NCBI RefSeq assembly: GCF_014841135.1 | Contig: NZ_JACYTN010000006.1 | Coordinates: 150,106-214,105, forward strand | Origin: Paenibacillus arenosi | GTDB taxonomy: Bacteria; Bacillota; Bacilli; Paenibacillales; Paenibacillaceae | DNA: 64,000 nt | Reading direction: 5' to 3' | Notes under the pieces: model-generated | Seen by the model: the letters and a program-made list of their open reading frames with translations, nothing else | Told to the model about the DNA's origin: nothing | Databases searched by the model: none | Shown: piece after piece, positions 1 to 7,600 of the stretch | Numbering within the stretch: position 1 is the stretch's first letter | How the letters are laid out: every line of letters starts with the position of its first letter | Made by a program: the position numbers and the translations under genes

Positions 1-51
1 ATTTTCTGGAACAAAAGCTGAGTCACTTCCGCAATGAGGACATTTATTCAT
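1..51 (-). CDS. Partial small zinc-ribbon-like protein
   Basis: The 5' end of a minus-strand gene that runs off the left edge. The visible N-terminus reads MNKCPHCGSDSAFVPEN and holds one CxxC knuckle of the zinc-ribbon type. I place the start at 51 because AAAGG lies 4 bases before it. An in-frame ATG at 63 is possible, but the AGAAGG there abuts the ATG. It follows the 71-residue gene with a short gap and is probably co-transcribed. Function unknown. Confidence 0.5.
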   Translation of the reverse strand, partial: MNKCPHCGSDSAFVPEN

Positions 52-79
52 ATAACCTTTCATCCTTCTGCCCCCTTAT

Positions 80-295
80 TCACATCGTTTCCCCTTTGAA
101 ATAATTAAAGTAGTCATAACTCTCACTTACTCGTTCATATAGAACGCCATTATCTCCTGGATAAGGAGATGTATGAATAAACTTCAATTCATGAATATCT
201 TTTGGGATTCCGTTAGGAAATGCAGCACAAGTCATCTTTCCACGCTCTGCTCGATTTAAATGCTTACAAAACACACAAGGTACCGTAATATCCAT
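80..295 (-). CDS. Small Cys-containing protein (71 aa)
   Basis: Unrecognised short protein. The N-terminus has CVFCKH followed by a third Cys (MTCAAFPNGIP), which suggests metal binding. The rest has no clear motif and ends in an aromatic stretch (YDYFNYF). GGAGG stands 5 bases before the ATG, so the start is well supported. The gene begins just after the metallopeptidase gene on the same strand and is probably in the same transcript. It belongs to a set of small Cys-rich proteins found at both ends of the tail cluster. Confidence 0.7.
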   Translation of the reverse strand: MDITVPCVFCKHLNRAERGKMTCAAFPNGIPKDIHELKFIHTSPYPGDNGVLYERVSESYDYFNYFKGETM

Positions 296-304
296 AAGAA
301 CCTC

Positions 305-1426
305 CTACCACCCTGAACATTTATAGCCTCCATATTGCTCGTACCATTCCCAGATCTTCGTGTCGACAGGCACTCCGGTGATCTTGGCCGTGAATACCTC
401 AGGCGTTAACTCGATAGGAAAAAATTTAGTTGCGTAATGACATAAATGAGTCGATATATAGTTCTCATCAGCTCGTGGTAATATCGTACGCGGACCATAA
501 GCATCAGGATCCAAATTGGAATAATGAGCGAACGTCTGCTCACCAACATTATGATAATGCAGCCAATGACCTATCTCATGAATAATCGTGCGTAGCTTAT
601 CGGGTGAAGATTTCTGCCCTGAGTCATATTCTGCTCTCGCGATTTGATCTGCACGTTTGAAGTCATAGTTTTTATTCATTGCAACCGTACCGCTCACAGG
701 ATCAAACGAACCATTTGCTCCTCTCATCCTTTCAAGTCGTATGTTGAGCTTGCGCTTCTGAATCATATCAGCAAACCCAGGACAATTATTTAGAAGATGA
801 GCTAACGCTTCTGTTATATAGTTTGCTGCATCCAAATTGTTTGCATAATCTGCGGATACACCTAAATCTTTTGTCCATTTGTTTGCTTCTGTTACAGAAA
901 GGAAGGGACTCCATGTAACTGGCAGCGTGATACCTCCACCCGCTGGAGGTTGCGGTGGCTCTTTTCCTTCTGGCGGTATTGGAGGAGGATCAGGGTATTT
1001 TCCTACATCTACCCCACCTTCAAGTTCAAGATTTATATTCGGATCCGTAAGAAAGTGATACATCACTTCAACTGATTTTCCATCTCCAAGTGACGTATGA
1101 TATTCAAAGATAAATTCCTTTCCTCGTTCCACAGCATGCGCAACTTGAAAATATAATCCCTCACTATATTGCTTGCAGTACACATTTTTAGCGATCAAGT
1201 TACCGTCTACCGACAACGTCCAATAATCTTCAGGAGTAGCCACTGTAGAATGGATAGAAATCGCATAAAACTCTACATCATGCGACAGATAAAAAATATC
1301 TTTAATGACCCTCTTTACTGTTGCTGTATTTGGAATACCAATAAATCTACCTTTAAAAAGGGGCATCGTCTTTGTTGGATAATAAGGCGGATCTAATCTG
1401 CCTCCGACTATATAGCGACTAAGCAT
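305..1426 (-). CDS. Zinc metallopeptidase with tail-protein N-terminal domain
   Basis: 373 residues. The C-terminal half has a zinc-peptidase motif, IIHEIGHWLHYH, near residue 284. A later Glu-rich stretch (PIELTPEVFTA) could supply the third ligand, as in gluzincins; that is inference. Residues 1-130 (YIVGGRLDPPYYPTKT, EDYWTLSV) match the whole 128-residue tail-tip protein at 26197-26583 (YVVGGRFDPPFMPTKT, KDYWNLYV). A proline-rich linker near residues 145-165 joins the two parts. No signal peptide is visible. The shared domain suggests that the peptidase is mounted on, or co-assembled with, the tail particle. The start has AAGGAGGGGG 4 bases upstream. The substrate is unknown; host surface protein or S-layer is a guess. 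Confidence 0.75.
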   Translation of the reverse strand: MLSRYIVGGRLDPPYYPTKTMPLFKGRFIGIPNTATVKRVIKDIFYLSHDVEFYAISIHSTVATPEDYWTLSVDGNLIAKNVYCKQYSEGLYFQVAHAVERGKEFIFEYHTSLGDGKSVEVMYHFLTDPNINLELEGGVDVGKYPDPPPIPPEGKEPPQPPAGGGITLPVTWSPFLSVTEANKWTKDLGVSADYANNLDAANYITEALAHLLNNCPGFADMIQKRKLNIRLERMRGANGSFDPVSGTVAMNKNYDFKRADQIARAEYDSGQKSSPDKLRTIIHEIGHWLHYHNVGEQTFAHYSNLDPDAYGPRTILPRADENYISTHLCHYATKFFPIELTPEVFTAKITGVPVDTKIWEWYEQYGGYKCSGW

Positions 1427-1579
1427 TAGTCCCCCTCCTTAATCGATTACACATGACTACCCACTCCTATCACAAATTGCTATCATACTCGAATACTCGT
1501 TTTTAGTTTTTGTACAACCTCTATGGTGAAGACATCACCTAGAATAGTTGCATCATAAAATATTTAAATATCGATACCA

Positions 1580-1954
1580 CTAGGGCCGTGCCTCTTCTAT
1601 CATACTGACTTGTCCAAATAACAAATCTGCAGCGGTTCCAGACACTTGTGTAATGACCGAGCTAGAATTTGCTGTTACGTGCTCAAGTATTAATACCGTA
1701 AGAAATGGAGAATCTTTATGAATACCACCAAGCCTTGACTGAACTGGAGCCCCAGCATCTCGTAGCTTCTTGTTAATCTGGCTAACCAGATCTGTTGTAA
1801 ACAACTCATGACTAGTCACATATTCTTTTGCATCCAATACAATTTCATAATCTACTCCGTCCGTAGTTATGCGAAATATATCACTTATTCCTTTTTCAAC
1901 AAGCTTTACTTGTGGCAAGTGTACACTTCCCCACAATCGCGTTCCATGTTTCAT
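1580..1954 (-). CDS. Hypothetical protein (124 aa) of the tail cluster
   Basis: Not recognised. A soluble, mixed alpha/beta-looking protein without signal peptide or membrane segment. Its start has GGAAGGGG 8 bases upstream of ATG. It is the first gene behind a terminator hairpin (2026-2042) and a copy of the cluster promoter motif (1981-2012), so it probably opens a transcription unit that continues into the metallopeptidase and the small Cys proteins. A virion accessory role is inferred only from position. Confidence 0.65.
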   Translation of the reverse strand: MKHGTRLWGSVHLPQVKLVEKGISDIFRITTDGVDYEIVLDAKEYVTSHELFTTDLVSQINKKLRDAGAPVQSRLGGIHKDSPFLTVLILEHVTANSSSVITQVSGTAADLLFGQVSMIEEARP

Positions 1955-1980
1955 AATGATGCCCCTTCCAACCGGTTTGG

Positions 1981-2012
1981 CCCATTATAAGGATGAAAGC
2001 CTTGTTTCTATC
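1981..2012 (-). promoter_or_regulatory. Cluster promoter motif, copy E
   Basis: Read on the minus strand: GATAG, 17 bases, then TTATAATGGG, lying 27 bases upstream of the 1954 start codon and directly after a terminator T-run. It fits the motif seen before seven other genes or units of the tail cluster. The -10 half is close to TATAAT; the -35 half is unlike TTGACA. Confidence 0.5.
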
Positions 2013-2042
2013 TTAAAAAGAAAAAAACCGTAGTAAACGGCT
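2011..2042 (-). terminator. Intrinsic terminator after the sigma-like gene unit
   Basis: Minus-strand hairpin with stem AGCCGT/ACGGTT (one G.T pair) and a 5-base loop, followed by at least seven T. It separates the sigma-factor unit from the 124-residue gene. Confidence 0.6.
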
Positions 2043-2508
2043 TCTCCCTCATCGACTTTTCAAATGTACTAAACGCATATTCGATAGATGCATAGATAAG
2101 AACATAGATTTGGAACAGCCCTATTCCGAATTGCATCTAAACAGAGTTACATCTACTGAGGAAGTTTTATGACTATTACTTGCCTCTCTATTTAACGATT
2201 GATATACTTATATACAAAGACTCAATCTCCTAACCCTCTACCTATTTCAGTTAAATAATAGGGGGTATTAGAATAGCGACTAATATGTTTCATCCGCTTA
2301 AAGATGGGTAATACAAAGTACCTATGTTTTATTATGGGGTTGTTTTACTAATATTCTCGTCTCTTCTTTAATAAAGTCGTTCTAAGTAATCATTAAGTTG
2401 CAATAAATTGACTTTGGTGGTGACGTATGATATCATTTCTCGAAATCACCAATCACACTTCAAATTTATTATTATTTTTAAACAAGATCAGCTAGGAATA
2501 TAGTATTA
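2043..2508. other. Non-coding region downstream of the sigma-like gene
   Basis: About 465 bases, A+T rich. No open frame with a ribosome binding site was found. It contains a possible plus-strand promoter (2408-2436) and an imperfect inverted repeat around it (TGGTG...CACCA). Confidence 0.4.
2408..2436 (+). promoter_or_regulatory. Possible sigma-A promoter antisense to the sigma-like gene
   Basis: TTGACT, 17 bases, TATCAT on the plus strand, pointing into the 3' end of the minus-strand sigma-like gene. No plus-strand gene follows, so if active it would make an antisense RNA. A chance match is possible in A+T-rich DNA. Confidence 0.3.
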
Positions 2509-3030
2509 CTATTGGCAGATTTGCTTTAGCTTTTTCATCGCACGAGAGGCATGCGATTTATTAATCTCTAGCAGATTGGATATTTCTGTAGGCTTCATTC
2601 CCATACCCTCTTCTGTGAACAACATGAAGTCTATTATTTTAGTTTCTTGAGCAGTAAATAGAGAAATATTATTTAAATAGTCATTGCGAAGTTCGACCAT
2701 AGAGTAGCCAAACTCTGTTGTACCATATGTAAATGTAGTAACTGTTGAATCCAAATCATTCATTTCACCATCACTATAGTGTACGAGTAGCGTATTTTGA
2801 GTAATTTTTCTTCTGTTTTTACGATAATAATCAAAAACGGTACGTTGGATAACAGTACGCATGAAACTATATGCATTTGTTTTAATAGATCCCTTATCAA
2901 TTTCGGTAAGAACACGAACAATAGCTTCTGACTTAACATCTTCCCGATCTCGGCTATTAACTCCTTTTAGCACAACATTAAAAATTTGGTTCAATGAAGA
3001 GATATCAAACGTAGATATATTAGTTTGCAT
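2509..3030 (-). CDS. Sigma-70-like RNA polymerase factor
   Basis: 173 residues. Residues about 28-80 (DREDVKSEAIVRVL, SFMRTVIQRTVFDYYRKNRR) resemble sigma region 2. Residues about 122-172 (FTAQETKIIDFML, MKPTEISNLLEINKSHASRA) resemble the region 4 helix-turn-helix. The size fits ECF-like or phage late sigma factors such as the Xpf type of the B. subtilis defective phage PBSX. The start has GGAGG 10 bases upstream. It lies among the last genes of the tail cluster. The likely role is to direct polymerase to the recurring G[A/T]TA[A/T]-N17-TTATAWTG promoters; this is inferred from co-occurrence. Its own upstream region lacks that motif, which fits a cascade from a host sigma factor. Confidence 0.8.
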   Translation of the reverse strand: MQTNISTFDISSLNQIFNVVLKGVNSRDREDVKSEAIVRVLTEIDKGSIKTNAYSFMRTVIQRTVFDYYRKNRRKITQNTLLVHYSDGEMNDLDSTVTTFTYGTTEFGYSMVELRNDYLNNISLFTAQETKIIDFMLFTEEGMGMKPTEISNLLEINKSHASRAMKKLKQICQ

Positions 3031-3904
3031 GTAGCTATAACCTCCGATGTATAATAAATATTTACATGTAACAATGGAATAAAATGATTAAGTATCTATT
3101 GCATTAGCTCATTTGGTGCCCTGTTTTATTGTTTGCTGGTATTCCATCCAATTTCGTTATACCTACAAACTGTAATTCCGCTGCCTACTTTCCTTACTTC
3201 CCATATGCATTACAGTGGTGAAGTAAGCAAGAAACTCACACCCCATACATTTTTGCTTAAAACATTCATGAAAGCGCTTTACTAATCTCCATTCCCTAGG
3301 TCGATAAGCAACATTTTTTATCTAATATAAATTCACATACTTTCTGTTTCATTAGCCCTTCGTGTTAGCGATAAATACGATATTTATCAATTTCGCAATC
3401 TAAGTTGCAGAATGATGCTGACCCATTTAAATGCGGTGGACAAAAGCCCCCCATACTACAAGTAATGTTCATATACTCATACTTTAACTACCTAGTTTAT
3501 TTGGATTGCACAGCCCAAACGCTCTAATTCGAATATGTACGAATTAACATTCATGATCCTTTTATCGTACAAAGCTCACTATTTCTTCGATTTTCGCCAC
3601 TTGTATATACTTCCCTTTTCCTTATATACGAACAGCCTGAGGCAACGAGTTAAGGGAAACTTTACCTTGTTAATCTCTATGGTTGTCCTATCGAATTTAA
3701 AAGTTGCGTTACTTTTGAAATAAATTTAGTGAAAAGAAAAATGATTCACCGCTACTGTTCATTCTATGATCGCTTGATGCTTGTACCTAAATTCACAAAC
3801 ATGCTTATATTTTTGTAATTTTGAGGATTTCAATACATTGTTACAATCTGAATCCTCTCAAAATAAAAACGTAAACAAAAAAAGAATATATATTCATATA
3901 AAAA
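3031..3904. other. Long non-coding region upstream of the sigma-like gene
   Basis: About 870 bases with no convincing gene. Visible structure includes an 8-bp perfect inverted repeat CTTACTTC/GAAGTAAG at 3193-3200 and 3220-3227, possibly an operator, and a weaker one (GAGGATT/AATCCTC) at about 3819-3863. Upstream of the sigma gene there is TTGTTA and TATACA with only 15 bases between, a weak promoter candidate. The region may hold the control sites for the sigma gene. Confidence 0.4.
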
Positions 3905-3988
3905 AAACATATAACTTCCGTAATGATGATCAAAACAACTCGTTTTACTAAACAAACAATGTCATCATTATCGTGTCGTTATATGTTT
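3894..3988 (-). terminator. Large three-tier palindrome acting as minus-strand terminator
   Basis: Three nested perfect inverted repeats: an 11-bp outer arm AAACATATAAC (3905-3915 with 3978-3988), a 9-bp arm TAATGATGA (3921-3929 with 3962-3970), and an inner AAAAC/GTTTT hairpin (3932-3946). On the minus strand the outer arm is followed by a run of T (3897-3907), so it should end transcripts arriving from 4530-4021. It is much larger than an ordinary terminator and could also be a stable RNA element or a protein-binding site. Confidence 0.55.
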
Positions 3989-4020
3989 CTAAATTATTTC
4001 GTTATATCAGCATGTAACAT

Positions 4021-4119
4021 TTACTTTTTTGCATAAATTACTTCATTGCAATCTTGTAAAATATGAGTAACATGCTCCACTATATCTTTTACCTCTTTAT
4101 TACATTTTGTGCATTTCAA
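4021..4119 (-). CDS. Tiny CxxC protein with TTG start (32 aa)
   Basis: A short minus-strand frame reading LKCTKCNKEVKDIVEHV and so on, ending YAKK. It has AGGGTGAT 5 bases before a TTG start codon, one CxxC pair near the N-terminus and one later Cys. It sits between the holin-like gene and the three-tier terminator. The good ribosome binding site, the CxxC knuckle and the terminator behind it support a real gene. Function unknown; the size makes it easy to miss. Confidence 0.5.
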   Translation of the reverse strand: MKCTKCNKEVKDIVEHVTHILQDCNEVIYAKK

Positions 4120-4215
4120 CTTGTATCACCCTACTTTTTTTCTACTTAATCCGGTCATCACTCTCAATGAATTCTAGATACTTTCCACTGCTAATCATCG
4201 ATGGATTTTGAAATT

Positions 4216-4521
4216 TCAAACAAGCAACTCTCCTCCCCAACGACTTACTAATTCTTCTACTCTCGCATTAAGTAACCGATTTTCTGTAATAAGATCTAAG
4301 TTTTCTTCACGAAGTGTTTGAATTTCTTCACTTAATCTTTTTATCTCTTCCTTGTTCTTAGCAAGTTCCTCCCGCAGTTCTGCCCGAAACGCTTGCTCAT
4401 CCTTAGATAGAAGCTCCCTATCCGTCATTTTGTTATTTCCTCGACCACTTGCATATCCGATAGCGCCTGTAATAATAGAAACAATTCCCCCAATGATTGC
4501 TGTTATTACACCAACATCCAT
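4216..4521 (-). CDS. Membrane-anchored coiled-coil protein (holin-like)
   Basis: 101 residues. A single glycine- and isoleucine-rich membrane helix lies at about residues 3-24 (ITAIIGGIVSIITGAIGYA), followed by a long charged coiled coil at about 35-95 (KEEIKRLSEEIQTLREEN). I start it at ATG 4521, with AAGGTGA 6 bases upstream, rather than at the GTG three codons earlier. It follows the tail fibre genes, the usual site of a lysis cassette, so a holin or holin-associated role is plausible but not shown. No endolysin gene is visible beside it. It has its own promoter-like motif at 4623-4654. Confidence 0.6.
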   Translation of the reverse strand: MDVGVITAIIGGIVSIITGAIGYASGRGNNKMTDRELLSKDEQAFRAELREELAKNKEEIKRLSEEIQTLREENLDLITENRLLNARVEELVSRWGGELLV

Positions 4522-4622
4522 AATGTTCACCTTCTCTTTCTCTTTATCTCTTGCTCGTCACGAGCTGTCCTATAAAGAAAAGAAAACGAATTTTTCCTTC
4601 CCTATAGACAGCCTCCTTCTTG

Positions 4623-4654
4623 CATAATATAAGTGAGAACAAATAAAAAATAAC
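4623..4654 (-). promoter_or_regulatory. Cluster promoter motif, copy D
   Basis: Minus strand GTTAT, 17 bases, TTATATTATG, about 100 bases upstream of the 101-residue membrane protein. Its -35 half overlaps the 3' arm of the preceding terminator. A short hairpin (GCTGTC...GACAGC) lies in the leader between it and the gene. Confidence 0.45.
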
Positions 4655-4676
4655 CTCTACCGGGACGGTAGAGGTT
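4643..4676 (-). terminator. Intrinsic terminator after the giant fibre gene
   Basis: Ten-bp perfect stem AACCTCTACC (4652-4661 with 4667-4676), a 5-base loop, then an A-tract on the plus strand that gives a T-run on the minus strand. It starts 5 bases after the stop codon of the 1841-residue gene. Confidence 0.85.
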
Positions 4677-4680
4677 TCTA

Positions 4681-7600
4681 TTACATGATGAATGCATAAC
4701 TACCATCATCATATAGACCTACTATAATTGTAGTAAATAAATCTTCTGCATATTTCTCACTAACTTTAATACTTGTTCGTAAATCTTTAACCTCTCGATG
4801 CGGCACAATAATTGAAGAACTAATGTATCCCGACTTTATCGTTATACTTCCTTCTAATATTGAAGCGACCCAGATATTCAGTTGCGAGTTCATCTCGCTG
4901 TTATCCATTCGCCTTACAGTAACCGAGCTAGATAGATTTTTATGGGCAAAGCCTGCTACTTCAATAAATCCACGAAGGTCATTATTGAGATATACAAATA
5001 AATGTCCCAGCATATCAGGTCTAGACACGTACAATTGCGATGAAAGAGAATTTCTTTCTGAACGACGTATCATAATTGTTCCAGGTAATTCTATCTTATC
5101 CTTTTGCCTTGTAATGATAGTACCATTTATCCAATCGCGGGTTACAATAACACTCGAGTCGAGCACACTATCTCGCTTTAATTGAACAGTAACACTTGCA
5201 GGCAGAGTCGAATCATCTCTTTTTCTAACCGTAATCTTAGATGGCAAACTAGCTCTACTAACAGACAGTGATGACAAAATCATATCTGGATTGTGGACCT
5301 TTAATGAGGCCATTAACTCCGAATCATCCCGTGTGCTGCGGATGTGTATAGTGGCTCTAATGTCTTTGTCCTTATTTTGACGTGAGGTTATACTAGACTT
5401 CATTTCCCCATGTCCAACACTGCTAATGATTAAACTATGATACTCAAGGACAAGCTCTGGCGCATATGGCATGCCACGTTCCCTTGAGCCAAAACGAGCA
5501 ATCACATCACTCGTCAGTTGTTCCATATGCAAGAGAATGCCTAGGTTATCGCTTGTGTTGTTATACCACCCTAGTACAGCAGACAACAGATCGACTTCCA
5601 CATATGACTTGGAAGTATCGGCTGTAATCTCTGCAAGCTTATTGCCAGCAGGAGGAGTGCTCGCCCACGTCACACCATCCTCTGCCCAATCTTTTAGTAG
5701 CTCCTGTACTTGTATTGCCGAAGTTCCCAATGTAGATTGATCAACAAATAGTTTAAGCGTAGCTTTCGTTATTTTCTGATCTGCAGGAACGGTGCTCATA
5801 TCAAACTGAATAAGCGACTTAAATACTTCCCCATCTGCTGCTTTACCAACTAGCATTTCTTGCTCTTGGCCATAGTTCAATCGAGGTACTCTATCACGTA
5901 CAAACGCATCCTTTACCGATGACAGAATCTGCACTACTTTAGGTGGAGGTGTCACTTCAACCGTCGCTCTCATCCTACCATGTGAAGAAACAGCTATTTT
6001 CCCCTGCATATCTTCCGTATTTTTCACTTGGATATGAGAGACAAAATCTTCATTATATACGGGTGAAATCCCAACAACCGCTTTCATGATAGCATGTGGA
6101 GCTATAAAGATTGAAGATGTTACACTATCGTGATAAGGAACTTCGATATACGATCTATTCTGGTTACCTTTATTCATCCAGCAGGAAACAGAACCTCGTA
6201 CAATTTCACCATCGTACTTGTTTCGAGTTTTGTCATAAGCAATTCTACCATTGCTATCTTTCATGTCATAAAACAGCACTAGCCCTGGTTCATCAGGATA
6301 GTTCGAGTACATACTAGCTTGCAGTTCTGATTCTGATAAAGTCTTGTTCCAGACTTTCACACCCCAGATATCGCCTCTGAAAGACTGTTGATGCGAGGGA
6401 CCAGGAGGAGTACCGTCTCCAACTGCTAATCCTTGGTTTTGATCAACACTTGTGAAACCAGACTCCATTACCTTCTTACCATCTACATAGAGCTTAGCAC
6501 CTTTTGATACGCCTGATTCAAATACAAAAGCTACATGGTGTTCCTGTCCATCGTTAAGACGCACACCGGAGTGTCTAGCATTACCTGCTCTCCAGTCGAA
6601 TATTACCAACTCGTTACTGTACAAAAACATACCATAAGCTGATTGTTTAACAACAATACCTCGATAACCAGTTCCTGCATCTGTCGTTCTAATTCTAGCC
6701 TCAATCGTGCCTTTTATAATTTTAAGTTCATTATAGTTGTTACTAAGATAGATTCCACTATCTGTTCCTTCTAGTGTGACTTTACAAGTTTCTTCTCCAT
6801 CGGAATGATGACTGAACAAGTTAATTTGGGACGTGAGGTCGTTTCTATACGGGACTTGGATGTAAGACTTCCTCTGGTTATACAGACCACCCCTAAACCC
6901 GTAAATTTCAATTTCACCGATTCCAATCCAACCACCATGGGTACTGCTAATATTCAGCCTGAACCAACGGAAACTAGCAGCAGGAGATTTAATGTCATAT
7001 TTTCTTTTCTCATGCTTTTGTCCCCATACCGGTGCATTATCTTGTGCATCCAACACTGTCCAAGTGATACCATCATCGCTACCTTCAAATGTCCATGACT
7101 TCGGCATATCTGTGTGCGGATTCACATCCGAAGCACCAAGTAAATACCCAGTTGCATTAGCAGGCATGGCGATATCAATCGCAATCCAGCCTTTTCCTCC
7201 CGTTGAACCAGGGGTCCAATATCCTGAATCCTTATTGTTAAAGGCCAACCACGGACTATAAGAATTGGAATAAACGGCTGAAGCACGAACCGTATAACCG
7301 TGAGACATCTCATTGTCCATCGGGAGGGTAATATCTCCAGTTAACTGGATGGCATCTGTCCCCTGATCTTTATATACATGGAGTTTTCCCGTCAGATCAG
7401 AGCGATAAGGCACTTGAATCATCACCGACAGCTCAGAATTCTCTCTCTCAACAGCTTCTATCACAAAAACAGGCCTAAACCCTGTATTTACGAGCGACAC
7501 ATCAACTGTAGAAATATTACTAATTGAGGCGATATTACTAGAATAGCCTCTGACAGTACGTGTAGTAGAACTAGTATTATTAGTACTACTTGTTTGAGAC

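Noticed and set aside
305..1426. Metzincin peptidase
   Set aside because: The motif is HEIGHWLHYH without the glycine turn and third His of HExxHxxGxxH.
3535..3723. 62-codon plus-strand open frame in the region upstream of the sigma-like gene
   Set aside because: No ribosome binding site, odd hydrophobic composition, and lies among regulatory-looking DNA.
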